64,000 nt of DNA from NCBI RefSeq assembly GCF_030272615.1, contig NC_081414.1:813419069-813483068 (forward strand). The letters run 5' to 3'. Shown one piece after another: positions 1 to 10,148 of this stretch. Under the pieces are notes generated by a model. It made no database searches, was not told the origin of the DNA, and was given only the letters and a program-made list of their open reading frames with translations. How positions within the stretch are numbered: position 1 is the stretch's first letter; every line of letters begins with the position of its first letter. Both the position numbers and the translations under genes were made by a program. The stretch comes from Cryptomeria japonica (lineage: Eukaryota; Streptophyta; Pinopsida; Cupressales; Cupressaceae).

Positions 1-573
1 CAAAGAACTTTGAAAATAAGAATAGCAGTAATGTTTAACTTTAAAATTGAACAAAAATTGAACAAAAATTGAAATTAAAATTGCTTATACTGTCGGTACC
101 ATAGCCAGTCTACAAGGTTTAGTGAAAGTAAGGCAATAGAGGTGTTGAGCACAATCAATATTGTCAGATAATTAGTAAAGGCAATTTCTCTTTCGACCAT
201 TACGATGACAAGAAATCAATCATACAACTGTTTATGTACCTCTCAAAAAGTCTACACTGTCAACAGATCTGATCACTATAACTTTGCATGGATTTTTGTC
301 TTCCTGCAACACGGTTTCCTTATTAGTTATTTCCTTACGACTTTTCTTTTCTGCAGTCTTATTTTATTTATTTGCCTTTTACTGCATTTTGCCCTAAGTT
401 TTCTGGCAGGAGACATCAATTTCTGGTGAGGAGACTTCAGAGATGGCAGCTAAAAGAACCCTATGCATTGGGAAGTTTCTGGAGACGTCTCCGGTACTGG
501 AGACGCATCTCCATCTCCAAGGCGAGTCTCAGGGGGCAGGAGACGGGTCTCTTGGTAAACTATGGAATTTATA
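1..573. other. Intergenic sequence, no gene recognised
   Basis: I see no coding homology. The only clear structure is a cluster of GGAGAC/GTCTCC words at about 410-555, including a perfect 12-bp palindrome GGAGACGTCTCC at 481-492. The cluster ends where homology to the second ATG14-like locus begins (about 574), so it may mark the edge of an insertion or rearrangement. Confidence 0.5.
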
Positions 574-791
574 CATGAAACTAGCTATCTGACTCTGTAG
601 TTTTTCCATCCTTTTTACCACTGCATCATCTAGCCATTAATAAAGATATCCTTTCATGACCATTGCTTGATGGCTGGCACAAACAATTGCAATACAGTGA
701 TATTATCCTAAAACGGGGATTAAAAGGAAGCATAAATCTTCATTGAGCATTTTTAGCTATGTTCATAATTTTGTGGAAAACTTAAGAATAC

Positions 792-889
792 CTCGAATTC
801 ACACAAGGTGCACAAACTGAAGGGAGATTTACATTCTCGCAGATGCCACAAGTGCTTCCTTTCCTTGCCATTACATCCACTATATGCAT
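792..889 (-). pseudogene. ATG14-like first coding exon, copy 1
   Basis: Reading from the ATG at 889-887, 32 codons plus two bases run to a splice donor (GTATTC). Cysteines at residues 14, 17, 26 and 29 make a CxxC-x8-CxxC motif followed by APCVN. The same 3-9-3 cysteine spacing is known in the N-terminal zinc-finger-like motif of ATG14/Barkor, a subunit of the autophagy PI3-kinase complex. Compared with copy 2 there are several substitutions, including loss of an extra Cys at residue 12 and Tyr to Ser near the end. Reading frame and splice sites are intact, but the locus has lost its 5' leader exon. No downstream exons were found in the window. Confidence 0.55.
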
Positions 890-1351
890 CAAGTGCATAT
901 GTTCATGTCTAAAACCAAACTTCTTGTAACCATGTTTCTTTCAAGGATTCCTGGATCTCCTAAACAAAAATAAAGATCACAAAAAGAAAAAGTTAAAGAG
1001 ATACATAAATTGGCTGCAGTTCACATGCATGATTATTAAATCAGGACAAGAAAATACAAATTTATAGTCGGATATTTAATCAAAGTGCACTAATTCACAC
1101 ATAAGTAGTCGGAAAATAATACTTTAGATTCATTATCATAGATAAATGTATCTAATTGCAGAAACTATCAAATACAATTAGTCCAAAGCAGAAAGAAAAT
1201 AATCCATAAGCAAACCTGATAATTTTTGTAAAAAATAGAAACTTCAACAGTATGAGAGCAGAAAGGAAATGCTGCCATGTGCCTGTGAAAAATATTTTTG
1301 AACTCTTTTTGTAAAAATTGAGCCAAAAAACCCCAAACCCACAAATCAAAC

Positions 1352-1788
1352 AACAGTCAGGTAGAGGAAACCGAGGAAATAAAGCGCAAGCTGGATATCA
1401 GAGACAAGCAGATGGTCAGCATCAACAAATTTTACCTACAGGTGCTTCATAGTTCTGCGTTGACACTCTCCCTCCTGCGGGAAAGAACTGTTGTGGATGA
1501 TGCTGGCAAACAGGCGGCCAGGGAGCTATACAAGTTCCCCTATGATGACTGGAATAAGGTCATAGACATGACTGGGGTCCGTAAATCGGCCCCTTAGGTC
1601 TTAGGTTGTTGGTCTTTTTGCTTTCGCTTGGGGTTGGGCCCTCTTGTTCTGCTGTTGAACTCTCTTCAATCTGTGTTTTTGATGTTTTGAAACTGTTTTA
1701 GTGCTGTTAAAGTGTTGTTGATAGTTTTTTGCCATGTTAAGGGTCAGTGCCTTGGTTATCGCTGCTTTTTTAATCAAAAACAGTCAGG
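1352..1788 (+). mobile_element. Retroposon insertion (LINE/SINE-like 3' fragment) with target duplication
   Basis: The 10-bp direct repeat AACAGTCAGG occurs at 1352-1361 and 1779-1788 and brackets 417 bp that is absent from the paralogous copy at 37100-37120. The insert has an open frame from about 1362 to the TAG at 1595-1597, giving a charged tail of roughly 78 residues (short motif LYKFPYDDWNKVIDMTG). It ends in a T-rich then A-rich tract (about 1766-1780). The variable-length target duplication and absence of LTRs fit target-primed retrotransposition of a 5'-truncated element. I do not recognise the protein; it could be a LINE ORF end or a retrocopied gene end. Confidence 0.6.
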
Positions 1789-2082
1789 AACATTTTCAAA
1801 GACTAACCTCAAGAACAAAGAAAACAAAATAAACAAAAATTGAAAACCACCAAATAAATATTAAAATCATTTCACAATTATCTCTACATGAAGAAACAAA
1901 TTGGGATCTGATACTAGGTATTACAATAAAATCATATATGATAACAACTAAATATAAAACCACAAAACCAATGCCTTCATTTAACAGATAACAACAGAAT
2001 TATTGTAAAATGAAATTGAATGCAACAAGATATGAACTGGCTGTGTACAGATTCCCCAAAAAACTCACTAAAACCACAGCCG

Positions 2083-2645
2083 TGTATATTGTAGGTCATA
2101 GGATGACAGCTATTTGAGAATTTCAGCATTATTAGATTGTTAAATTGAGCATGCCATATTATTAGCATTGGGAAGTCACTAAACAGCTACTACTCGCAAT
2201 GGGGTATATATGGGGTATATCAGATTATGAATGCGATGACAAATATACGATGATGTATTTAAGGGGATAGGGGTAACTTAATGCATGAACATTCAATAGG
2301 TATTGGGGTTGTATACAAATATCATTTCACCAACAGGGCATTAGAGAAATTTGCACAGTAGAGCATTGAATTCATTCAAATGGGTAGAGTGGGCCCTAAA
2401 GCCATTCGCAAGGATATTGGCAAGCACTGGATCCATTCACAAGGTCAGATCATTGTAGATATCACGACAATAAACATTGCAAGGCTAGGCATTGTAGCCA
2501 TTTACAGAGGTAAGCATGGTAGTTGTTTGTAGCAATAATCATAGGTGAGTTTCTAGCAATAGAATGCATTTATCCATCAAGAGTTAAAAATTTGTGCCAA
2601 ATGTTATACATTTCAAGCAAGTGAAGACCCTCATCAATTTGAATG
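2083..2645. other. AT-rich intergenic sequence
   Basis: No coding similarity or terminal repeats were seen. GGGGTATAT is repeated nearby (2200-2220). The segment ends at the left copy of the duplicated flank of element C. Confidence 0.4.
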
Positions 2646-2790
2646 TATGATTAATTTGTAGTGAGGAGATGAGAATGGTTGTTAGATTTTCATTTTATTC
2701 TCCACACTAATTTGTATGCTCTGTTGTCCAAGCACATAGTTCTAGTTATTCTAGGTACGTGGGTATGCCCTAGGCTTGTTTTTTAAAGAT
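2646..2790 (+). repeat. Left copy of about 145-bp direct duplication flanking element C
   Basis: This 145-bp segment is repeated at 11855-12000 with about six differences. It ends nine bases before the presumed 5' LTR start of element C, while its partner begins one or two bases after the 3' LTR end. The pair therefore brackets the element like an exceptionally long target duplication. Confidence 0.75.
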
Positions 2791-2927
2791 GAGAACGTAT
2801 GTGTTATTATTTTATGAGACCCTCGGTCCATCAGTGAGAACCGACCAGAGATATGTTCCATGGACCAGCGCTACCCCAATTAATCAAGGAAAGAACCAAT
2901 GATCATGAAGTTTGTCTTGTCAAGAGG

Positions 2928-3171
2928 CAGGTTTCCCAATTCTTCCTCTTCATGACCCCGGAATCCCAGGTTTCCCAATTCTTTCCCTTCATGACCCCGG
3001 AATCCCGAAATCCCAGGTTTCCCAAGTCTTTCCCTTCATGACCCCAAAATCTCAAGTTTCCCAAGTCTTTCCCTTCATGACCCCAGAACCCGGGAATCCA
3101 AGGTTTCCCAATTCTTCCCCTTCATGACCCCAAAATCCCAGGTTTCCCAATTCTTTCCCTTCATGACCCAG
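2928..3171 (+). repeat. Minisatellite in 5' LTR of element C (part 1)
   Basis: Six tandem units of about 30-42 bp are built on the core TTTCCCAATTCTTTCCCTTC followed by ATGACCCC and a variable GGAATCCC/AAAATCCC part. Two more units follow element A at about 6619-6725. Open frames here on either strand are by-products of the repeat. Confidence 0.9.
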
Positions 3172-3504
3172 GAACCTGTTGTGACGTATTCACACATCGC
3201 CCCATTGCAAATGGGGACCCCTGCTTTTTGCTTTCTAGGGTTTGTTTTCTAGGTGTTTAGGGTTTGTCTGTTAGCCTTTGCATTTTGAGTGTCGCCAGGG
3301 GATCAATAGGATGGTAGGCTTTGCTTGAGCCAAGGGAGTCAGCAGGTGCTCCAGGTTAGGGTTTCTTTGAGAGTCTTCCTTAGGGTCTGGTTTTCCTCTT
3401 GTTGCTAATTGTGTCTTGCTTTGTGAGTGGGTATCATTCTTGAAGGTCAGAGCTAGGTCAAGTTGGTGAGTGATTTAGTCTGGAATGTCATCCTGATCTT
3501 CAAA

Positions 3505-3598
3505 TGCCCTGAAATTTGGCTAAGTCTGGACTGCCCTGATCCTGAAATTTGGCTAAGTCTAGAATGTCCTAATCCTGAAATTTGACTAAGTCTGGAAA
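3505..3598 (+). repeat. Short tandem repeat in element A
   Basis: About three units of CCTGAAATTTGGCTAAGTCT with GGAYTGYCCTRAT linkers precede the hairpin array. No coding role is seen. Confidence 0.6.
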
Positions 3599-3765
3599 AC
3601 TGAAGAATCCTCCAACAACTAGATTTTGCAATATAACTCCTGGAGGTCTGAAACCACTCTCAAACATCCTGGAAGTATATATGGAATATAACTTAAAGTA
3701 TAAGAACTTATACTTAAATGTTATATTCCATAAAATGATCCTGACGGAGAGTCCAAAATGTCAAA

Positions 3766-5034
3766 TTTTGCTCCTGACCCTTCCAAAGGGTCCAAAGCGA
3801 ATTTCTCTCCTGACCCTTCCAAAGGGTCCAGGGCGAAATTGTGCAAAACCTATCTTTTCCCTCAAATTTACGCCAAGTCTAGTGTGGGTCAAGATTAGAG
3901 GTGTCTTTAGGCATGTCCTTGAATGGTCAATAATTATCAAGTTTGAAGGAATTAAGCCAAATGATGAAAATCGCTCCTGATCCTTCCAAAGGGTCCAAGG
4001 CGAAAATTCTTCAACCACCTATTTTCCTTGCAAGTCTAGTCAAACGTTAGGTTTTCATCGCTTGGATGGGTGCGAGGAGACATGTTCTTACCCTTTTGAA
4101 GTTACTTGGTTTTAAAAAATGATGGAAATTGGCCCAAACCAAGGATTTCGCTCCTGACCCTTCCAAAGGGTCCAGAGCGAAAATCCTAGGATCACCTACT
4201 TTCTTTGCAAGACAAGTTAACATTTTGATTTTTATGGCCTAGATAGGAGTGAGGCAATGTGTCCTTAGTCTTGGAGGTGAGTTCAAGTTGAAATGATGGA
4301 GGAATGAGCCTAAAACAAGATTTTCGCTCCTGACCCTTCCAAAGGGTCCAGAGCGAAAATCCTAAAACCCATCATTTTCTCCAAAATTTGTGCCAAGCCA
4401 AGCCTAGACCAAGGTAAAAGATGCCCTTGTGATTGCCCTTGAGTTGATGGTTGTCTCCAGAAGTGATGATTTTAGGCCAGAGGAGGAAATTCGCTCCTAA
4501 CCCTTCCAGAGGGTCCAGGGCGAAAATCCTTCAATCACCTATTTTGCCTTGCAAAATCAAGTTAAACTTAGGTTGGATGAAAGAAGAGAAGTATTTCCTT
4601 GCCTTGTGAGGTGGATTGAAGTTGAAATGATGAAGAAGTGAACTACAAGCAAGAAATTCGCTCCAGACCCTTCCAAAGGGTCACGAGCGAAAAACACTAA
4701 AACCATCCTTTTCTCCAAATTTTGTGCTAAGTCAGGCCTATAGTAGGGTGGGAGAAGCTATTTAGAATGCCTTGGAAAGATGTTTCACCTTCAAAAATGT
4801 GAATTTTGAGCTAAAATTGGAATTTCGCTCCTGACCCTTCCAAAGGGTCCAGAGCGAAATTCATCAAAATCCCTATTTTCTCCTTGTGTCAAGTCAAGAC
4901 TAAGTCCTAAGGCATAGTTGAGGTTGAAATGATGTTTCGTTGCCCTGTAGGATGAATTGAAGTGAAGGAGATGAGGAATTAAGACCTAAAACTGGAATTT
5001 CGCTCCTTACCCTTCCAAAGGGTCCAAGGCGAAA
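3766..5034 (+). repeat. Phased hairpin array in element A (nine hairpins)
   Basis: Nine near-palindromes of about 36 bp begin at 3766, 3802, 3969, 4146, 4321, 4490, 4657, 4823 and 4998. After the adjacent first pair, spacing is 166-177 bp. Each has the form TTTCGCTCCTGACCCTT, a 2-4 nt loop, then AAGGGTCCAGAGCGAAA, giving a stem of about 17 bp with one or two mismatched positions. Spacers are much more diverged than the cores. The GC-rich stems stand out from the AT-rich spacers. Confidence 0.92.
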
Positions 5035-5127
5035 TTCTTATAGGGCCTATCCTTGGAAAGACTCTTGAACAAACTTTATTTTGATGTCTTCTTGTTGATG
5101 ATTTAAGGTATAAAATGCTATGTTGAA

Positions 5128-5391
5128 ATGAATTTATTATGTGTCCTTAATCATCTTTTTGTTTGTCTTGCAGTTAAAAGGCGACCTTCTCCAGTGCGGC
5201 ATCAACAAGGACGACCTTCTCCAGCGCAGCATCATCAAGGATGGCCTTCTCCGGTCCAGCATCATCAGGGACGACCTCTTCCAGTCCAGCATTCGAAGGA
5301 AAGGTACACCATCCATCTTGCACATCGAAGACAAAGGAAGTTAAAGCAAGGGTTCGTTGAAGAAGCAGACAGTTTCAGAAGAGTTAATTAA
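5128..5391 (+). CDS. Small open frame with 10-residue tandem repeats (element A)
   Basis: This 87-codon frame lies after the hairpin array. It contains four direct repeats of a 30-bp unit at about 5178-5297, reading RPSPVQHHQG with small changes. A TTGCAG acceptor-like site at 5168-5173 sits right before the repeats, so the repeats could be an exon instead of starting at the ATG at 5128. The position corresponds to the large ORF in element B, but the sequence is unrelated. Function is unknown; it may be a decayed or replaced passenger gene. Confidence 0.3.
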   Translation: MNLLCVLNHLFVCLAVKRRPSPVRHQQGRPSPAQHHQGWPSPVQHHQGRPLPVQHSKERYTIHLAHRRQRKLKQGFVEEADSFRRVN

Positions 5392-5724
5392 AGATAGCTT
5401 CTCAGCAACATCAAATTGAATATCTACCAAGTTACAAGTGTCAGACAAGGTGGCATCCCAGTCATCACTCCTCCAGTCGGATTGGTCCACCTCAGCGTGT
5501 CCAAATTCAATGTACCTGACTCATGGGAGATGGCACAAACTTCGATGTACCTACCCCGGTTCTCCGTTGGTCGAATATTCCAAAGAAAACACGTGTCCAA
5601 ATAATGCAATTATTTCATTGGCCAGAATTGAGTTTGTTGTAACAAACTCTAATTAGGGTTTTCATTGTAAAATCTCGGCCATTGATCTCAAATTGATCTG
5701 AGCCATTGAATTGTATTGAGGGCG

Positions 5725-5732
5725 CTATATAA
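5725..5732 (+). promoter_or_regulatory. TATA box of element A
   Basis: CTATATAA within GGGCGCTATATAAGCCC lies downstream of an AATTAGGGTTTT segment shared with element B. It is the best candidate for the LTR promoter and U3/R boundary. Confidence 0.6.
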
Positions 5733-6618
5733 GCCCTGGCTCCTCATTTGTAAAGGCTAATAGTTAGTCATTAATAGCTAGAAGGTTAATAGTTAGTTCA
5801 TAGAGGTTAGAATAGCTAATGATTAATAGCAAATAGAATAGCAATTAGAGTAGAATAGAAAGAGAAGGCAAAGATTGTTGCCAAGATGTTGTTGTAAAAG
5901 ACTTGTAAACTTCATTGAAGAAATGGTGAAATCTATGGGTCGATTCAACAATTTGCATGGTCTCTATACTTCTCAGATTTAATTTCATGTTATTAGATGA
6001 GTGGAAGAAATGTGTTTGATTGATGGTGAAATTTGTATATCCATACTACTAGCAGTTTGTTGATTGCAGACTTGCCTTGGGTAGTCAACTGGAATCATTT
6101 AGCTTAAGCTTAACTTCAATTGTCGCTTCTTCATTGATATGCATCAGCCCGATGGTGTCTATGCCTGTAGCGATGATCTGAACATCATAAAGCTTTCCTC
6201 TGAAGATCGCACTAACCTTGTGGAGATGATCTTGGGATGTCAAGACAAGACTTAGTTAGAATTTCATCAAAGGTCATTCATTGCTCCTACATTCTTAGTA
6301 TCAGAATTAGATCCTTCCCTCGCCCTCATCCTTTTTCCTATTTTTTCAAAATCTAGGCCAATGAAATCTTGTGATTCCAGCAAATCAAACGTTCAAGTCA
6401 TCGAGTGTAAGTCCCCTTGTGATTCCAGCAAAATCACATCATACCACAAAGAGCTTATCCACGAGTAGAGATCCTACATAACAGGAACCTTGAAGCTTCT
6501 CCGATTGATCCTTCTGCGATATCTTCAGCATTCGGGAGCTTTATTCAAGAGAGGATAAGGTACCTTTAGGTATTTTATTCTGTGTTTGGTTGTGTACAAA
6601 ATACACATCAACAGAACC

Positions 6619-6725
6619 CCGAAATCCCAAGTTTCCCAATTCTTTCCCTTAATGACCCCAGAATCCCAAAATCCCAGGTTTCCCAATTCTTTCCCTTCAT
6701 GACCCCAAAATCTCAGGCTTCCGAC
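6619..6725 (+). repeat. Minisatellite in 5' LTR of element C (part 2)
   Basis: This is the continuation of the same tandem array after element A, with two units containing CCCTTAATGACCCC and CCCTTCATGACCCC. It shows that element A landed inside the minisatellite. Confidence 0.85.
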
Positions 6726-8099
6726 TTCCAACAACTTGCAACACTTCCAAATGACGTGATCAACACTCAAGGCTCTTAATGCTCCACCAACCCCTACAAC
6801 TTGTTACTTCCTTTCATGGAGCTACAGGGGCGCATTTAATTTTTTTTAAGGATGGCCTTCACGTCAAGCCTACATGCTCTGACTTTGGAAAGTCAGGCAA
6901 TCCGCCTTCCAGAAATACTTTTCTTCTTGGGATTGCCTTGTCAGGGTATGGCCAGGTTGCCTGCATGTACACAATGTCAGGTCTATGTACTTCCCTACCT
7001 TCCCTAACTGACATTCCTCTACACACACAAGGGTCAAGGTTTCTCTTCCTTGACCATTGGTCTATTCCCTGTGACCAGTTTGCTATTTATAGGTTGTTAA
7101 GCCTCATTATAAAGGGTTCTCTCCTTGTTGGCTTGAGCCATTCTTTGTTCTTTCACTTCTCTTGAAGACTTGTATACTTCTTGCATTTTTGCAACTGTAA
7201 GTTTGTCCATTGGCTTGAGAATGAATTGAAATCATCATTCTTGCCTTCCTTCAACTTATGCATGTTGTGTATGTTTTTGTACCTTCATTATAATGTATGT
7301 TTTGTGGCTTTCTCTCACGTATATGTTGTGTTAAATTGTTTTTGGTGTAACTTGTGGGAAACATTCTCCCCTTTGACATTTAGCAAATTCTAAGCTCCAT
7401 ACATGCGTTTGGGGTCATTCGTGCAACAAAAATTTGTGCATCTCTTGGATATTTCGATTGGTTCTTTGTGCCGAATCTGGGTGGGGAGAGAAACATCTCT
7501 TATCTTGGTACATCACCTCCTTTCATTTTAGTATTTCCTTCTTCCCTTTTCCTTTGCAAGTTGTTAGGATAGGTTTAGAAGTAGAATTTGGAGTGTTGAG
7601 TTGGTTCAACACTTGCACTTGGATTGAGAAGGAAGTCGGCCTTCTCACAAGATTTAACCCCCTTGCGCAAAGTCCCACACTTCGGGTTTGCTTCCATGTT
7701 TCACAAGGTTGTTGAGTTGATAGCTCGGCAAGGGTGCAAAATTTTGTGACATCAGTTTCTGGCACACTTGATGAGACCATTTGAACTATCTCAATTCAAA
7801 TTTTCTTGCTACTTTTGGTGTGTGTATCAGCAATTCCTACCTTTGGAGGCAACAATTTTATATACCTGGCGACTCTGAGAAGAAATCTACTGGTTGAGCA
7901 ATCTTAAGCCCAAGCCAAGCTGAAGATTCAATGTGTTCTTCAGTTCATCGAGCCTTAAGAGGCAACATCTGTCAAGCACCTAGCAACTCTGCAATCATTT
8001 GGTGAATCTGTGGTATGTTATCAATCTTTGGTTGAGCAAATCCGTTTGCTCTTTTAAGAATTTCATTAAACAAGTTTTGCCTCTTTCACATGCTTTAGA

Positions 8100-9941
8100 A
8101 TGAGTACATATCGTGGGTGTACTTTCTATTCAACTCCATTTCATGAGAATGCAAGTTATCCCCCTCCTTACCAACAAGATCAAAATAGTACTGCTCCTAG
8201 TTTCAACTTAAACAGTTCCACTTCAGCAGCAGGTGGGTACTTTCCTAATGCTTACCACCCACCCACCCCTGCTCAACCTTCTTGGCAGCCTAACCAGCCC
8301 CAAGATGATGAAAAATTGCAAATTGCAGAACTCAAAAGTGTGTTGCTTGATTTCACCAAGCAGTTGGATGAGTTCAAGAGGCAACAGGAGTATTGTCTAC
8401 AACAGGGTCAACTTCCTTATCAAGCCCAGCTTCAACAGCAACAAAAGGAAGCCCAAAGACAACAACATGAGGAGTTCCTTGCAAGGCAGCTTGCCTCTGC
8501 TAGGAAGGAAAAAATTAAACAACTAGCAGGCAAAGAGATGTGGCTCATACAAGAGGAGGTATTTACCCACAAGGTTCCTAAGTTTGAAACCCCAAGCTTT
8601 AGGCAAGTGAGATCTCCCAAGCCTTCAATTAAACCTCCTAATTTTAAAATCCCAAGTTTCAGGGGAGCTCCAGTTGCTGTTATACAAGAGCCTTCTTATT
8701 AGTGCCTTTTGCAAAACACCCCACCACCTAAGCCTTTTCTTGATGCTATCTCCCTTTTTGAGAGCAGACCTGTTGTATGGAAGAGGGATGGTTCCCATCG
8801 TCATCATGAAGAAGGGGTTCAATCGACCATTGGTGAGTCTTCATATGCTCTGAAGGAGGGAGAATCGGAGATGCTGCAAGAGGATATTGAGAATGATCGG
8901 TTGCACTAGCAGGTCATTGAACAAGAGGAGTGTGAAGGTAAAGAAGACTCTGTCCTCTCATTTTACTATCTTCCTTTCTTTACTGATCATGAGAAGGATA
9001 TGTCTACACCTTCCCCAATGGTAGCTCTAGAGCAGCAAGCTAATGTTGAGGAGACCACACGGGGTAATGGTTTTGTTGCTGATAGCATGGCAGATGGATC
9101 ATGCCATGAGCCTGAGGTTGTTGCATTACGTTGCCAAGAGGAAGGAACAAAAATAGAGAGACAATCTAGAGATTTTAGATCTTGTGAGAAGTCTCATAAA
9201 CCTGAGATTTGTGCTGATGAGTTGGATATCAGCACATGTGATTATGATGCATGTTGGTTCTCCCCTCTCCCTGAATGTGATGATGTTGAATATGAGGTCT
9301 TCATTCAAGGGGAAGATGTTTCTTTTGGCATTAGGGATGACGTGCCTGAGCTTGAATGTTTCACTTGGGACCAACATACGAGGTTTGATGATGTTGAGCA
9401 GCAACATGTTGGTCATGCAGAAAATCTTTTCGTTGCTCAACTTGACAGTATACCCGAGCTTCAAAGTTTCCAATTTGATGTGTCTGAGGAGCCCTCTTAT
9501 GCAGATCAAGACAAGGGTATGGTATACTTGTCATCCCCATGTGAGTTTGAGGCCTTTTCCTTTGGTTTCAACTCATACCTGGAGCAGGACAGTTGTGATA
9601 GCAATGACTCTCCCTTGTGTGAACAGGTTTCTTTCTCTTACGTAAGGGTTAGTTCTAATACTAGCCTACCCCTTGAATACTTCTCCTTCGTTGTTGTACT
9701 TGCACTTGATGCACCTCCAAGTGTTCCAAGGGCTTATTTTATGTGGGTTCCTTACAGTAGCAAAGTGAATGGTAAAGTGTTCTTTCACCACATGAGCAAT
9801 ATGTGTGATCTAATGCATGCATACAAGATATTTCAACCATTGCAGCTAGATGGTGAATGTAAAAATGGTACGAGGGAGATCAGCTCCTTCAAAAGGTTCC
9901 TCTTTGACAAAGGCAAAAGCATCAATTGCATCTTATTGTAA
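8100..9941 (+). pseudogene. Element C internal ORF (614-codon frame, two stops)
   Basis: A single frame runs from the ATG at 8100 to TAA at 9939-9941, interrupted only by TAG at 8700-8702 and 8907-8909, with no frameshift. The N-terminal 65 residues are Pro/Tyr/Gln-rich. Residues about 75-160 form a Gln/Glu/Lys-rich stretch likely to be coiled coil (several QQQ and QLASARKEK-type segments). After the second stop the frame is acidic and rich in Cys, Asp and Phe. I recognise no zinc knuckle, protease or polymerase motif. Its position between LTRs suggests a lineage-specific gag-like protein. Confidence 0.55.
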
Positions 9942-10148
9942 CAATGTAAATATTAGTCAAGTTTCTTGTTTTCCAAGAACTACATGAGCACAAGTTGGTC
10001 CCCTTCAAAATGGTAGTTTTTTATCTTTTGCAGGTTACAAAGGAGAGAGTTTTCTTCTTTGTTGCAATTGTCACTTTGCACCCAATGGATTACACATGCT
10101 TCTGATCTATACGCTTAGCAGGCAAGCATCCCACAGAGGTCGCCAAAA

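Larger units (their letters stand above)
574..2082 (-). pseudogene. ATG14-like gene fragment, copy 1 (5'-truncated duplicate)
   Basis: This stretch aligns along its length with 36336-37382, apart from the retroposon insertion at 1362-1778 and small indels. It therefore holds the same exon plus the intron upstream of it, read on the minus strand. The shared homology stops at about 2082, just before the place where copy 2 has its 5' leader exon and GTAAGT donor. Copy 1 thus lacks the leader exon and promoter. The exon (792-959) still has a TTTAG acceptor at 960-964 and a GT donor at 790-791. I infer a truncated, probably untranscribed duplicate of the 5' end of a host gene. Confidence 0.6.
3177..6613 (+). 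mobile_element. Element A: 3.4-kb TG...CA unit with hairpin array (giant solo LTR candidate)
   Basis: It starts TGTTGTGACG and ends CACATCAACA, flanked by perfect 5-bp duplications GAACC (3172-3176 and 6614-6618). The ends match those of element B, both at the 'cacacatcgccccatt' head and the 'gtgtacaaaatacac' tail. No second copy of the head lies inside, so there are no two LTRs. A TATA box at 5725-5732 lies about 0.9 kb from the 3' end, like a U3/R border. I interpret A as a solo LTR with a very long U3 containing a hairpin array; a novel LTR-less element is the alternative. Confidence 0.75.
2800..7751 (+). repeat. 5' LTR of element C (interrupted by element A)
   Basis: Without element A and its duplicated GAACC the LTR is about 1.5 kb. 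It matches 10149-11853 in order: the 'ggtccatcagtgagaacc' leader, the minisatellite, and the 'cttcttgggattgcc' and 'ggtttagaagtagaattt' segments. It has eight minisatellite units against eleven in the 3' LTR, which accounts for most of the length difference. Confidence 0.75.

Noticed and set aside
3761-4018. Open frames through the hairpin arrays (for example minus-strand 85 codons)
   Set aside because: Composition follows the repeat cores (GPFGRV-type words), frames break between units, and there is no gene context.
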